From positions 1-64,000 of the forward strand of contig JAFLDL010000015.1 of assembly GCA_017302435.1 (NCBI GenBank): a stretch of 64,000 bases of DNA, written 5' to 3'. Below, piece after piece: positions 6,541 to 16,269 of the stretch. How positions within the stretch are numbered: the first letter of the stretch is position 1; each line of letters starts with the position of its first letter. Under the pieces are notes generated by a model that was given only the letters and a program-made list of their open reading frames with translations, did not search any database and was not told where the DNA came from. The DNA comes from Candidatus Accumulibacter necessarius (GTDB taxonomy: Bacteria > Pseudomonadota > Gammaproteobacteria > Burkholderiales > Rhodocyclaceae). A program made the position numbers and the translations under genes.

Positions 6541-8955
6541 TTAGACCGACTGCTTGATCGCGAGGACGGCCTGGTTGCGCAGGGTCCTCAGCAAGGATAA
6601 CTCCTTTTCGGAAATCACGATCTCGCCTGCCAGGGCGCGGTCGGCATAGATCATGGCCACCGCATTCCCCTTGATGCAGAGCGGAAAAACGACGAATGTC
6701 TCGGCGGCCACTGCCTTGCGGAACCACTCCGGGATGCGCGCCGAGATCTTGGGGTCGTTGGTGTCGCTGATCAGGATATCAAACCCGTTGGCAAGCGCCG
6801 CGTGAAAGATATCCGGTGCAAAGACGAGTGAAAACCTGAAGCGCCTGGCAATCTCCAGCGCATCGGGACCAAAGCCGAAGCGACCCAGCATCGAATTGCT
6901 GCGCGCTTCACGGATACACAGGATGACGCGCTTGAACCCTTTCGCCCGGTAGATCGTTTCGAGCGTGATACGCAGAACATCGTTCAGCTTGAAGTCGCTG
7001 ACCAGGGCATTGCTCACCTCCTGTATGCCGGCCAACAGAATCACTTCGCTGGCGGCGGCAGCCGTCGCGGAAACGGCTTCAACACCATGCTCGAGCACTG
7101 GGTCGCCCTCTGCCGCAGCTGGAACGACGTCCGAAAGTAGCGTGCCGTTCAAGCCATTGTCAGCGGCCGGCGTCGCCTCGATCGTTGACGAACCGCTGTG
7201 GGCTCCGCCCCAGGCCCTGATCTGCTTGCCGAAGCGCGTCTGCTGCAGATTCAGATGAATGCTGCGGGCAAACTGCGCCATCTGTTCAAGCGACTTGTCC
7301 AAGGATCTGCGCAACTGCTGCTCGTCGAGGGCGATGGCCTCCCCGAAACGCGTCGCGATCGTCCGCAGTTCTTTCTGCTGCCGCTCGGCTGCCGTATCAG
7401 CGATCACCGTGCATAACTCGTTCGACAGCGCCGAGAGAACGCGCAAGCGATCCTCAGGGTTGAGCGGGCGACGAATACTGCCCGCCGGAAGCCGGCGCAT
7501 GCTGTTAACGATCAGTCTTGGAAATCCCCAGGCCTGGGCAATGCCGACGCCGAGATCCTCGAACGATATCCCCAGGACCTGCAGCGCGGCAGCCTCTTCC
7601 GAGCAGCCTTTCTGCACCATTGCGCGTCTGATTTCGGCGCTTTCTTCGGGAAAGTAGTACTGACTCAGCAGACGGCCCAGGTTGTGGAACATCGAGCAGA
7701 TGAATACCTGCTCGATGTCCTGGCGGGAGGCACTGCTGCTGCCGATTTCCCTGGCCAGCACACCCGCCAGATTGGCCCGCAGGAACTCGTCCTTGAGCTG
7801 ATTGGCATTATCCTTGTGCTGCAGGTGCTCGAGGAGGAGCACCGTGATGGCAATACTGCGCACTGCATCGAGGCCGAGAACGACCACTGCGCGCGAGACG
7901 GTACTGATGTTGCCACCCCCTGCCTGCTGGTAGTAGACCGAGTTGACCATCCGCAGGAGCTTGTTGGTCAGCGAGAAATCCTTGAGGATCGCGTTCGACA
8001 CTTCGGAAATGCTCTGATTCTCGGAGGCCGTAATCCGGTTGATCGCCCCGACCGACTCCGATAGAGCCGGAAAATCGCTCTTGTGCCGCATCCGCCGCAG
8101 CAGGAAGTCGATCGTGCTCTGCCTGGAATCGGTGGCAGCCGCCGCGGCTTCCGGCTCAAGGTAGTCGTCCAGCGCCTCGCGCATCTGCGCCGCGGATTCG
8201 TATCGGCTCTCCGGATCACGAGCCAGCGCCCGATGCAGGAGATGCACCAGGCGCTCGTCAAACAGGCTGCTGGTTGCCGGCGGGAGCCGGATGTCCTCGC
8301 TGCTGATGCGCTTCATCACCTGCTGGACGTTATTGCCCGGAACCGCGCGCTCACCGGTCAGCAACTCGTAAAAAACCAGGCCAGCAGAAAAAATGTCGGA
8401 CCGCTCGCTGCTCATGCGCTGCGAGATGTATTCCGGCGCCATGTAGGCTGGCGTCCCGGTCAACTGGCCGCCATCGTCCGCCACTGCCTCAACACGCGCT
8501 GCGATACCAAAATCCATCACCCGCGGCACCCCCTCGTCGTCGATCAGAATGTTGCTCGGCTTGAGGTCACGATGAATGATTCCCGCCGCATGCGCGTGGG
8601 TGATCGCATCGAGGATCGGCTGCATGATCGCAATCGCCCGGGTCGGCGTCAGTGCGCCGCCGGCCTTCAGGTACTCGGCAAGATTCTTGCCCGGCACATA
8701 CTGGAAAACAAGATAGAGCTCCCCCCGCTCCTCGGCCGCCTCGAAAATCGGAACGATGCTCGGGTGGCGCAACTGGCTGACCATCCGCGCCTCTGCCAGC
8801 AACTGGCGGTTCTGCGATGCATCCGGGCGAGCGAAGTGCACCGTCTTGATCGCCACCTGCCGCTGCAGATGCGGATCACGCGCGAGATAAACGATGCTTT
8901 GGGCGCCACGACCCAGCTCACGCATGATCTCGAAACGCCCAACGTGCTTGCTCAT
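6541..8955 (-). CDS. Serine/threonine protein kinase fused to HDOD and GAF domains
   Basis: An 804-residue cytoplasmic protein with three modules. Residues about 7-265 form a Hanks-type kinase: GRGAQSIVYLA loop, Lys37 in VAIKT, catalytic HRDLKPSN at 128-135, DFG at 148-150, and an APE-type MAPE motif. Residues about 292-500 form an HDOD domain (SDFPALSES, then VVVLGLDAVRSIA). Residues about 625-800 form a GAF domain. HDOD proteins relate to HD-GYP signalling, so it probably couples phosphorylation to a second-messenger or stress response; the signal is unknown. Its ATG overlaps the rmuC stop by 4 bp (ATGA), so the two are co-translated. No transmembrane segment is seen. Confidence 0.93.
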   Translation of the reverse strand: MSKHVGRFEIMRELGRGAQSIVYLARDPHLQRQVAIKTVHFARPDASQNRQLLAEARMVSQLRHPSIVPIFEAAEERGELYLVFQYVPGKNLAEYLKAGGALTPTRAIAIMQPILDAITHAHAAGIIHRDLKPSNILIDDEGVPRVMDFGIAARVEAVADDGGQLTGTPAYMAPEYISQRMSSERSDIFSAGLVFYELLTGERAVPGNNVQQVMKRISSEDIRLPPATSSLFDERLVHLLHRALARDPESRYESAAQMREALDDYLEPEAAAAATDSRQSTIDFLLRRMRHKSDFPALSESVGAINRITASENQSISEVSNAILKDFSLTNKLLRMVNSVYYQQAGGGNISTVSRAVVVLGLDAVRSIAITVLLLEHLQHKDNANQLKDEFLRANLAGVLAREIGSSSASRQDIEQVFICSMFHNLGRLLSQYYFPEESAEIRRAMVQKGCSEEAAALQVLGISFEDLGVGIAQAWGFPRLIVNSMRRLPAGSIRRPLNPEDRLRVLSALSNELCTVIADTAAERQQKELRTIATRFGEAIALDEQQLRRSLDKSLEQMAQFARSIHLNLQQTRFGKQIRAWGGAHSGSSTIEATPAADNGLNGTLLSDVVPAAAEGDPVLEHGVEAVSATAAAASEVILLAGIQEVSNALVSDFKLNDVLRITLETIYRAKGFKRVILCIREARSNSMLGRFGFGPDALEIARRFRFSLVFAPDIFHAALANGFDILISDTNDPKISARIPEWFRKAVAAETFVVFPLCIKGNAVAMIYADRALAGEIVISEKELSLLRTLRNQAVLAIKQSV

Positions 8956-10301
8956 GTCTCTTCCTCTGCCGGCGCAAGCTCTTCGAGATCACCGAGACGC
9001 AACTGTGCTTCGATCACCGGCAGCGCTTCAACCCCTTTCAGCTTGCGCTCGATCTGTCGCGTCCGGACGCCCGCCGATTCGATGCTCCTGCTGGCCTGCT
9101 CGAGCTTGCGCCGGGTTACCTCAAGAGCCTCGCCGAACTTGCCAAACTCGGTCTTGACCGCACCCAGGACCGCCCACACCTCGGACGAGCGGCGCTCGAT
9201 GGCCAGCGTCCGGAAACCCATCTGCAGACTGTTGAGCAGGGCGGCCAGCGTCGTCGGCCCTGCAATGCAGATTCTCAGATCGCGCTGCAGGCTATCAACC
9301 AGCCCCGGTCGCCGCAGCGCTTCTGCGTACAACCCCTCGGTCGGCAGATAAAGGATCGCGAAATCCGTCGTGTACGGCGGCTCGACGTACTTGTCGCGAA
9401 TCTTTTTGGCCTCGTCGCGCAGGCGCACTTCCAGCGCCTTGATCGCCGTATCGAGCGCCGGCGGATCGGCGCGCTCCTGCGCATCGAGCAGGCGCTGATA
9501 GTCCTCGAGCGGGAACTTTGCATCGATCGGCAGCCACACCGGCCGTTGTTCGTCCTCCCCCGTCGCCAGCCCGGGCAGACGTATGGCAAACTCCACCCGA
9601 TCGGGACTGTCTGGCCGGGTTGCCACGTTCTTGCCATATTGCTCGGCGGTCAGCAGTTGATCCAGCAGCGCCTCCAGCTGCACCTCACCCCAGGTACCGC
9701 GCGTCTTGACGTTGGTCAGGACCCGCTTCAGGTCGCCGACGCCGGTGGCCAGCGTCTGCATCTCGCCAAGCCCTCGATGGACCTGTTCGAGGCGATCGCT
9801 GACCAGCTTGAAGGATTCACCAAGCCGCTGCTCGAGCGTCGCATGCAACTTTTCATCGACTGTTCGACGCATCTCGTCGAGCTTGAGCGCATTGTCGCTC
9901 TGCATCGCGGCGAGCCGTGCCTCAAGGGCCAGCCGCAGGCTCTCGAAACGCTGCTCATTGCTGTTGGTCAGGCGCGACAGTTGCTGCGCAAAGGACTCCA
10001 GTTGCTGCGCCTGCAATTTCCCGAGCTGGGCCAGTTGCGCGGCCAGTGTCTGTGCCAGGCGGCTCAGCGACAGCGACTGCTCCTCCCGGTCGCCGCGCGC
10101 GGCGTTTGCCGCCTCCTGCCGTCCCTGGGCCAGTTCCTGGCGCAGTTCGCGCTCGAATCGATCAAGACCGCCCTGAATGTCGCGCCAGCGCGCATCAAGC
10201 ATTGCGCGCGCCAGTCCGGCACGTACCAGCACCAGCGCCTGCAGCGCGATCACCACGATGCCAGTCGCCAGCGCGACATACAGCAGGCCGCCCTCAGTCA
10301 T
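8952..10301 (-). CDS. rmuC: DNA recombination protein RmuC
   Basis: A 449-residue protein with one N-terminal membrane helix (about residues 5-28), a long coiled coil (about 40-190) and a PD-(D/E)XK-like nuclease region. The segments TRGTWGEVQLE and LPIDAKFPLEDYQRL are typical of RmuC. RmuC limits inversions between short repeats and has been linked to replication-transcription conflicts and phage defence. It is followed by the kinase gene with a 4-bp overlap and preceded at 52 bp by the DUF748 gene on the same strand. Confidence 0.95.
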   Translation of the reverse strand: MTEGGLLYVALATGIVVIALQALVLVRAGLARAMLDARWRDIQGGLDRFERELRQELAQGRQEAANAARGDREEQSLSLSRLAQTLAAQLAQLGKLQAQQLESFAQQLSRLTNSNEQRFESLRLALEARLAAMQSDNALKLDEMRRTVDEKLHATLEQRLGESFKLVSDRLEQVHRGLGEMQTLATGVGDLKRVLTNVKTRGTWGEVQLEALLDQLLTAEQYGKNVATRPDSPDRVEFAIRLPGLATGEDEQRPVWLPIDAKFPLEDYQRLLDAQERADPPALDTAIKALEVRLRDEAKKIRDKYVEPPYTTDFAILYLPTEGLYAEALRRPGLVDSLQRDLRICIAGPTTLAALLNSLQMGFRTLAIERRSSEVWAVLGAVKTEFGKFGEALEVTRRKLEQASRSIESAGVRTRQIERKLKGVEALPVIEAQLRLGDLEELAPAEEET

Positions 10302-10353
10302 GCGCTGCCTCTTTCAGGTAAAGGCTTGATCGACCGACAACTGCCAGGAGGTC

Positions 10354-13300
10354 CTATTTCAAGGACATGACCACCCGGCGTTCCTTGCCCGGTGCAGCCG
10401 ATTCCGCCTTGCCGTCGGGCGCGACGAGCTTCACCGGCAGCTGGAACAGACGTTCCGAGGGAACCTCATGGGCAACCAGCCAGTCAAGCACGGCTTTTGC
10501 CCGCCGGTCGGCAAGATGACGTAGATCCTCTTCATCGACCGTGGAGTTGGTCAGGATCAGCTTCTCCATTTCCTCTACCGGCAGCCCCTTCACGAGGCCA
10601 ATCAGATTGCGCGGCTTGGGAAACTTTTCGGCCCGGTACACTTGCTCAAGCAATACCGGATATTCTTTCGAACTGACCTCGACCGCGTCCGCCGAGCCGC
10701 TCTCGACGGCTTTCTTGGTCAGTTCCTCGCGTTTCAACGCCCGCACCTTGCGCTCCAGACGAGCGCGCTTCAATCCCTCGGGGTCGCTCTCCGAGTCCGC
10801 ATGCCCTTCGATTTCAAGCCGGAGCGCCGGCCGGTCGAGCAACGCCCTGGCCAGATTCTCCAGGCGCTGCTGCGACGCCTGCGTGATCGCCGCTCGTCCG
10901 GCATCGAATTCGATTTGCGACAAATCCTCGCCACCGGCGAAAACCGACCCCAGCAAGGCAAAGGGCGAGGTCACTGCCTTGACCAGCAGGTTCATTATCA
11001 CCTTGACGACCAGACCGCCGACACTGAACTCCGGATCATCGAGCGAACCGGCCATTGGCAGATTGATGTCGATCTCGCCTCTCAGGTTCTTGAGCAGGGC
11101 CACGGCAAGGGTAACTGGCAGCTTGGTGGCGTCGGGGCTTTCGACCGCTTCGCCGAAGGTGAGCTGATCAAGAAACACCCGGTTCTCGGCGACCAGCTGC
11201 CTGTTCTCGATCTTGTACTTGACGAACAGCGACAACTTGCCTTTCTCGATCGCATAGCCGGCATACTTTGCCGAGTACGGCGACAGCGAGGTCATTTCGA
11301 TGCCCTTGATATCGGCCTGCAGGTCGAGATAGGGGACAGCCGACAGCGGGTTGAGTCGCCCGCTGACGTTCAGCGGCGCGATATTGTCATAACTGCCGCG
11401 CAGCTCGAGAGTTGCGACGCTATCAGCCGCCGATGACAGCCCGCTGATGGTGCCACCGATTTTCTTCAGATTCGCCGAGTAATTCGGCTTGATGAAATTG
11501 TCGCTGAACCTGATATCGCCACCCTGCAGCGTGATTTTCCCGATCTTTACCGGCAGCGGCGCCTTGCCGGTGGCAGCCACCGGTGCGACGGCCTTGCCTC
11601 CCCCGGCAACCACCGCTGGCGCCACCGGCGCCGCTTCGCTCTGGCGAACAATCTGCAACAGGTTGAGCTTGCCTTCACGATTGATGATCACACGGGCGAA
11701 GAAGTCGGCCAACGCCACTTCGCCGATCGACACCGAATCCGGATTCAGACGCAGGTCGAGCCTGGCCAGATAGAGGGACTTCCACTTCAGGAAATCGGCA
11801 GAATTCATTTTGTCGACCGCGTAGAAATCGCCCACCGTCACCTGCCCGGTGAACCCCCCGCTCAGCCCCGTGCGATCTGCCGCCGCTGTGGGCTCCTGAC
11901 GCAACTGGACGGCACCGTCCAGAGCCACCTGGCCACGCGTGACATCGATGTTCAAGTGCTCGGTAAAGTAAGGCTGCAGCGGAAGCAGTTGCAGGGCCTT
12001 GACCGCTACCTTGAGGTCTGCAGCAAACGGGAAGGCCTGGATGTTGCCACCCGCCTCGATCTCACCCTTTGCATTCAGCCTGAAACGGGTCGTCAACTTG
12101 GCGATGCTGCCGGGCTTGGTGGACAGATTCTCGGCGTCGACGCTCATCCCCTCAATCGTGTGCGTCGCCGCCGGCGACACGGCAGCATCCTCAAAGCGCA
12201 GCGCGATGTCTTCGCCATGAAACTTGCCGACGGTCAACTTCCAGGGAGCCGCGGTATCCTTCTGCGAGGCCGCGACAACGCGCAAGGCAGGGGGCTGCAC
12301 AAAGTCGATGCTGCCGTCAGCAGCGCGCCGGATCAGCAGCCCGCCGCCACGACCGGCCACTTCATCGATCACCACTTCGCGCTGCGCGAGATCGAGCCGT
12401 CCTCCCTTGACCGAAGCAGCGTTGCCCTTGATCCACGGCTCAGCCTGCAAGCGCCACGCCGCATCGAACTCGGCCGGAGTGCCACCCTTGCTGGCGAGCT
12501 TTCGCACGCTCAGATCAAGCCCTTCGATACTCGCGTTGAACGGTTTGCCATGCGACTCGTCCAGCCAGCGCAGCACGCCGCCCGTCACCTTCAGCTCACC
12601 CAGTGACCACTCTGGCGGCGCAGACTTGTCCGGAGTTTTTGTTTCGGGCGCGGCAGCCCCGCGCGCCACGAGCTCCCGGCTGAAGAACTCGATCCAGTTG
12701 ATTGTTCCCTGCCGACTGACCCGCGCATGAATCTCGGGAGAATCGACTGACACGCGGTCGATCACGAACTGCTGCCGCAGCGGATCAAGCGTACCTACGA
12801 GCAGCTCCAGACGCTTGAGAGAAACCAGTGGCGCGCCGGAAGGATCTTTGACCTCCACATCGTTGATCACCAGGCTGCCCGAGAGTGCGAGCGCCGACGG
12901 AGTGCCTGCCTGCCGACGGAAGCTGAGCTTCAGATCACTGTCGAGCACACCGGAAACCGACTGGATTGGCAAGCGTATCGGCAGGTAATCGAGATACTTG
13001 CCCAGTTGCAGGTCACGAAAATCAAGCGCCAGTTCGCTTTCCATGGCCTCGGCGAAAGGTTTGCTCCTGCCCTGGACGATCAGCGGAGAACCATTGATCG
13101 ACGCCGAGAACGCCGGCTCAACGAAGATCTCGGTGGCAGCGGGCAAGCTCGAGACAAAGGGCAAGGCAATGGTGACATCGCTGATGACGTGCTTTTCGCC
13201 AAGCAACTGGTCTTCGAAGTCGATCTTGCCGCCGCTGATCTGGATGTTGTTGAGCGAGAACGCGGGCGTCGGGTCGTCGGACGGCGGCCTCGCCAGGAAC

Positions 13301-13713
13301 TCGTCGATCAGGTCCGAGAAGTTGAAGCGTCCGTCAGGCAGGCGGACGACCCGCAACGCCGGACCGACGAGCTTCAGCTCACTGATCACCGGCCCGCCAC
13401 GAAAGATCGAACTGGACTCGACGTTGAAGTACAACTGTTCAAAGCCCGCCGCCTTACCGCTGCCGTCCTTCTCCTGGACCGCAAGGCCGTCAACTTGCAC
13501 CGAAAGCGTGTAGGGGTTTATGCTCAGGCCTTCGACGGTCACCGGTCGTTGCAAGGCCTTGGCAAGCTGGTCGACCAGGATCGATTTGACGACCGGTGGC
13601 AGAACCAGAAACCCGAGCACGCCGATGACGAGCAAGACCAGCGCGATGCGCAACCCGTATTTTTTGATTCTCCTGGCGGCAGTCGCGCTGGAGGCAGAGG
13701 TTGTTTCAGTCAT
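10354..13713 (-). CDS. Large DUF748 (AsmA-like) protein with C-terminal OmpA-like domain
   Basis: A 1119-residue envelope protein. A basic N-terminus (ARRIKKYG) is followed by one membrane helix at about residues 20-42. A long beta-rich repeat region of the DUF748/AsmA superfamily follows, the class that includes bridge-like lipid transporters such as YhdP and TamB. The C-terminus carries an OmpA/MotB-like peptidoglycan-binding fold: FDAGRAAIT, then IEGHADSESDP and RRAKAVLDWLV. The start at 13713 fits the membrane-anchor N-terminus; the frame continues to 14097 over the divergent response regulator and is rejected there. Some intermembrane role is likely but the cargo is unknown. Confidence 0.88.
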   Translation of the reverse strand: MTETTSASSATAARRIKKYGLRIALVLLVIGVLGFLVLPPVVKSILVDQLAKALQRPVTVEGLSINPYTLSVQVDGLAVQEKDGSGKAAGFEQLYFNVESSSIFRGGPVISELKLVGPALRVVRLPDGRFNFSDLIDEFLARPPSDDPTPAFSLNNIQISGGKIDFEDQLLGEKHVISDVTIALPFVSSLPAATEIFVEPAFSASINGSPLIVQGRSKPFAEAMESELALDFRDLQLGKYLDYLPIRLPIQSVSGVLDSDLKLSFRRQAGTPSALALSGSLVINDVEVKDPSGAPLVSLKRLELLVGTLDPLRQQFVIDRVSVDSPEIHARVSRQGTINWIEFFSRELVARGAAAPETKTPDKSAPPEWSLGELKVTGGVLRWLDESHGKPFNASIEGLDLSVRKLASKGGTPAEFDAAWRLQAEPWIKGNAASVKGGRLDLAQREVVIDEVAGRGGGLLIRRAADGSIDFVQPPALRVVAASQKDTAAPWKLTVGKFHGEDIALRFEDAAVSPAATHTIEGMSVDAENLSTKPGSIAKLTTRFRLNAKGEIEAGGNIQAFPFAADLKVAVKALQLLPLQPYFTEHLNIDVTRGQVALDGAVQLRQEPTAAADRTGLSGGFTGQVTVGDFYAVDKMNSADFLKWKSLYLARLDLRLNPDSVSIGEVALADFFARVIINREGKLNLLQIVRQSEAAPVAPAVVAGGGKAVAPVAATGKAPLPVKIGKITLQGGDIRFSDNFIKPNYSANLKKIGGTISGLSSAADSVATLELRGSYDNIAPLNVSGRLNPLSAVPYLDLQADIKGIEMTSLSPYSAKYAGYAIEKGKLSLFVKYKIENRQLVAENRVFLDQLTFGEAVESPDATKLPVTLAVALLKNLRGEIDINLPMAGSLDDPEFSVGGLVVKVIMNLLVKAVTSPFALLGSVFAGGEDLSQIEFDAGRAAITQASQQRLENLARALLDRPALRLEIEGHADSESDPEGLKRARLERKVRALKREELTKKAVESGSADAVEVSSKEYPVLLEQVYRAEKFPKPRNLIGLVKGLPVEEMEKLILTNSTVDEEDLRHLADRRAKAVLDWLVAHEVPSERLFQLPVKLVAPDGKAESAAPGKERRVVMSLK

Positions 13714-13866
13714 GGCAACGGACCACAGGCTGGCTGGGGAAAGCGTCAATTTAGCACGAAGAGGCATTGCCCGCCTGAAAGCGAGCCGCGGATCGCGCGG
13801 CCGGCGCCCGCTGGCCACCAGCGGTCTCCAGGCGCTGACGCCACCCCGTTCCCGGCAACACGGACA

Positions 13867-14277
13867 ATGAATTCGCCTTTGTCGCCCAGGGTCGTCGTCG
13901 TCGATGACAGCGACCTGATGCGAACGCTGCTGCGCGGCATCCTGCGCGATAACGAATACCAGGTCGTCGGCGAAGCGAAGAACGGGATCGGCGCGCTCGA
14001 ACTCGCCGAACGTCTGCGGCCTGACATCATCTGCATGGACGTGATCATGCCCGAGATGGGTGGCCTCGAAGCGCTGCAGACGATCAAGGCAATGCACCCC
14101 GAAATCATCGTCGTGATGCTGACCGACAGCCCAACGGTGGAAAACGTCCGCGAATCGATTCAGGGCGGCGCCAGTGGCCTGATCATCAAGCCATTCAACC
14201 CCGGCAAGGTGCTCGACACCATCGGCCGGGCCTGGCAGTCAGCCAGGCGACCCGCCGCGCCACCACAAGCGCTCTGA
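13867..14277 (+). CDS. CheY-like single-domain response regulator
   Basis: A 136-residue receiver domain and little else. The acidic pair is Asp13-Asp14, the phosphorylation site is Asp58 (in CMDVIMPEM), Thr86 is in the ML-T position and Lys108 sits in the IIKPF motif. With no output domain it probably acts by protein contact, as CheY does. No histidine kinase is adjacent; the divergent DUF748 gene and the convergent gloB give no hint of its partner. The start at 13867 begins directly with the fold, although the frame is open far upstream. Confidence 0.9.
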   Translation: MNSPLSPRVVVVDDSDLMRTLLRGILRDNEYQVVGEAKNGIGALELAERLRPDIICMDVIMPEMGGLEALQTIKAMHPEIIVVMLTDSPTVENVRESIQGGASGLIIKPFNPGKVLDTIGRAWQSARRPAAPPQAL

Positions 14278-14285
14278 AGCCGCCT

Positions 14286-15047
14286 TCAGAAGCTGTTCTT
14301 CCACTCGCGCAACGCGGCAAATACCGCCACCTCATCCGCCGCCGCAGGCGCCCGGCGGCGCGCTGATGCTGCCACTTCCGGTTCGCCGCACCGCAGGAAG
14401 GGGTTGCTCGCCTTTTCAATCGCCATCGTCGAAGGCACCGTCGCCAAGCCGCTGGCGCGAGCCCGTGCGACCTCGTTGACCCGGCTTTGCAGCCGACGAT
14501 TACCGGGCTCGACCGCCAGCGCGAAGCGCAGGTTCGCCTGGGTGTATTCATGTCCGCAATAAACCCCCGTCTCATCCGGCAGCGCCGCCAGCCGCGCCAG
14601 CGAATCGGCCATCTGCGCCGCTGTCCCTTCGAAAAGACGGCCACAGCCGCCGGCGAACAAGGTATCGCCACAGAACAGGCAGCCTGCGCCATAATACGCA
14701 ATGTGCCCCAGCGTATGTCCGGGCACCGCGATTACCTGAAACTCGACGTCACAGGCCGCGATGCGCACCGTCTCGCCGCCAGATAACGGCCTGCTGAGGC
14801 CGGTAATCGACTCCGCCGCCGGGCCGAAGACCTCGGCCGGATAGTGCGCCAGCAGTTCCGCCACCCCGCCCTGATGATCGGCATGGTGATGGGTGACCAG
14901 GATGCTGGCCAGCGACAGCCCCTCCCGGTCAAGCAGATCGAGCACCGGGCGCGCATCGCCAGGATCGACGACCGCGGCTGATGCGCCTTTGCGCAGCAGC
15001 CAGATGTAGTTATCCTTGAAAGCCGGAATACGGATGACGTTGAACAT
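14286..15047 (-). CDS. gloB: Hydroxyacylglutathione hydrolase (glyoxalase II)
   Basis: A 253-residue metallo-beta-lactamase fold enzyme that hydrolyses S-D-lactoylglutathione to lactate and glutathione, completing methylglyoxal detoxification. The metal site THHHADHQGG is present and further ligands occur in the GHTLGH and YCGHEYT motifs. Length is normal. The gene is divergent from the yafS-like methyltransferase with only 27 bp between starts, and this gloB-yafS-rnhA-dnaQ order is the same as in Escherichia coli. Confidence 0.96.
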   Translation of the reverse strand: MFNVIRIPAFKDNYIWLLRKGASAAVVDPGDARPVLDLLDREGLSLASILVTHHHADHQGGVAELLAHYPAEVFGPAAESITGLSRPLSGGETVRIAACDVEFQVIAVPGHTLGHIAYYGAGCLFCGDTLFAGGCGRLFEGTAAQMADSLARLAALPDETGVYCGHEYTQANLRFALAVEPGNRRLQSRVNEVARARASGLATVPSTMAIEKASNPFLRCGEPEVAASARRRAPAAADEVAVFAALREWKNSF

Positions 15048-15074
15048 TGCTGGATTTTGGAAGAACTGCAGAAA

Positions 15075-15797
15075 ATGTCAATTCCCGGCCTCGACACCTG
15101 GCTGCAAAGCCCGCAAGGGCGCTATGTCATGGCCTGGGAGCAAGCCAGGATCGATGCCGTGGTGGCCGACCTTTTCGGCTACCACGCGCTCCAGCTGGGT
15201 CTGCCGCAGCGCGAACTGCTGCTCCACAACCGCATCCCCCTGCGCCAGGTGGTCAGCGACTCAGGCAGGGTTGACGTCCGCTGCGACCTGCGGCACCTGC
15301 CCTTCGCCGCGCACAGCATCGATCTGGTGGTGATGGCGCACGCACTCGAATTCCACGACGACCCGCACCAGATTCTGCACGAAGTCGAGCGCGTCCTGAT
15401 TCCCGAAGGGGAACTGATCATTACCGGTTTCAACCCGATCTCGATCTGGGGCCTGCGCCAACGGCTTCCCAACTGCCCTGGCGACTTCCCCTGGCACGGT
15501 CATTATCTCTCGGTACGACGTCTCAAGGACTGGCTGCAACTGCTGGGCTTCGAGGTTGAACGCGGCAGCTTTGGCTGTTACGCGCCGCCGTGCACCCATG
15601 AACGCTGGCTGCAGCGCTGGCACTTCATGGAATCCGTCGGCGATCGCTGGTGGACGTTTGCCGGCGGCGTTTACCTCCTGCGCGCGATCAAGCGCGTGCA
15701 TGGCATGCGCCTGATACTGCCGAGCTGGAAACAGCAGCGGTCGCCGCGCAAGGCCCTGTCCGCCGTCAGCAAGAAGGAAGCGCCGCATGAGCGATGA
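15075..15797 (+). CDS. SAM-dependent methyltransferase, YafS-like
   Basis: A 240-residue class I methyltransferase of the type-11 family. The core shows [21 protein letters not shown], where the acidic and hydrophobic pattern after motif I marks SAM binding, then [20 protein letters not shown]. The glycine-rich motif I is weak. It occupies the position of E. coli yafS between gloB and rnhA. The substrate is unknown. The ATG at 15075 was chosen over the upstream TTG at 15057, with GGAAG about 13 nt upstream. It overlaps rnhA by 11 bp. Confidence 0.85.
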   Translation: MSIPGLDTWLQSPQGRYVMAWEQARIDAVVADLFGYHALQLGLPQRELLLHNRIPLRQVVSDSGRVDVRCDLRHLPFAAHSIDLVVMAHALEFHDDPHQILHEVERVLIPEGELIITGFNPISIWGLRQRLPNCPGDFPWHGHYLSVRRLKDWLQLLGFEVERGSFGCYAPPCTHERWLQRWHFMESVGDRWWTFAGGVYLLRAIKRVHGMRLILPSWKQQRSPRKALSAVSKKEAPHER

Positions 15798-16248
15798 AGA
15801 CGTCGTGATCATCCACGCCGACGGCGGCTGCCGAGGCAACCCGGGACCCGGCGGCTGGGGGGCGCTGCTGCAAGCCGGAGACCGCGAGAAGGAACTCTGG
15901 GGAGGCGAAGCGGCCACCACCAACAACCGGATGGAGCTGACTGCGGCCATACGCGCACTCGAAGCGCTCAAGCGACCCGCAACCGTTCATCTGCATACCG
16001 ACTCGCAGTACGTGCAGAAAGGCATCAGCGAGTGGATTCGCAACTGGAAGCGCAACGGCTGGCGCACCGCCGACAAGCAGCCGGTGAAGAACGCCGACCT
16101 CTGGCAACGCCTTGACGAACTGGCTGCCCGGCACCAGATCAAATGGTGCTGGGTCAAGGGGCACGCAGGACACGCCGGCAACGAACGGGCCGATGCTCTG
16201 GCCAATCGTGGCATGGACGAACTGCAGCGCACCCGCAACTCCCAATAA
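15787..16248 (+). CDS. rnhA: Ribonuclease HI
   Basis: A 153-residue enzyme that cleaves RNA in RNA-DNA hybrids. The four catalytic carboxylates are visible in context: Asp in [16 protein letters not shown], Glu in NNRMELTA, Asp in LHTDSQYV and Asp in GNERADALA. The basic handle region, [15 protein letters not shown], is retained. It overlaps the upstream methyltransferase and is followed 21 bp later by dnaQ. Confidence 0.98.
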   Translation: MSDEDVVIIHADGGCRGNPGPGGWGALLQAGDREKELWGGEAATTNNRMELTAAIRALEALKRPATVHLHTDSQYVQKGISEWIRNWKRNGWRTADKQPVKNADLWQRLDELAARHQIKWCWVKGHAGHAGNERADALANRGMDELQRTRNSQ

Positions 16249-16269
16249 CCCAGGCAACGGAGAGCGCCC

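Noticed and set aside
13714-14097. Upstream extension of the DUF748 frame to 14097
   Set aside because: It runs antisense through the divergent response regulator and lacks homology; the membrane-anchor N-terminus begins at 13713.
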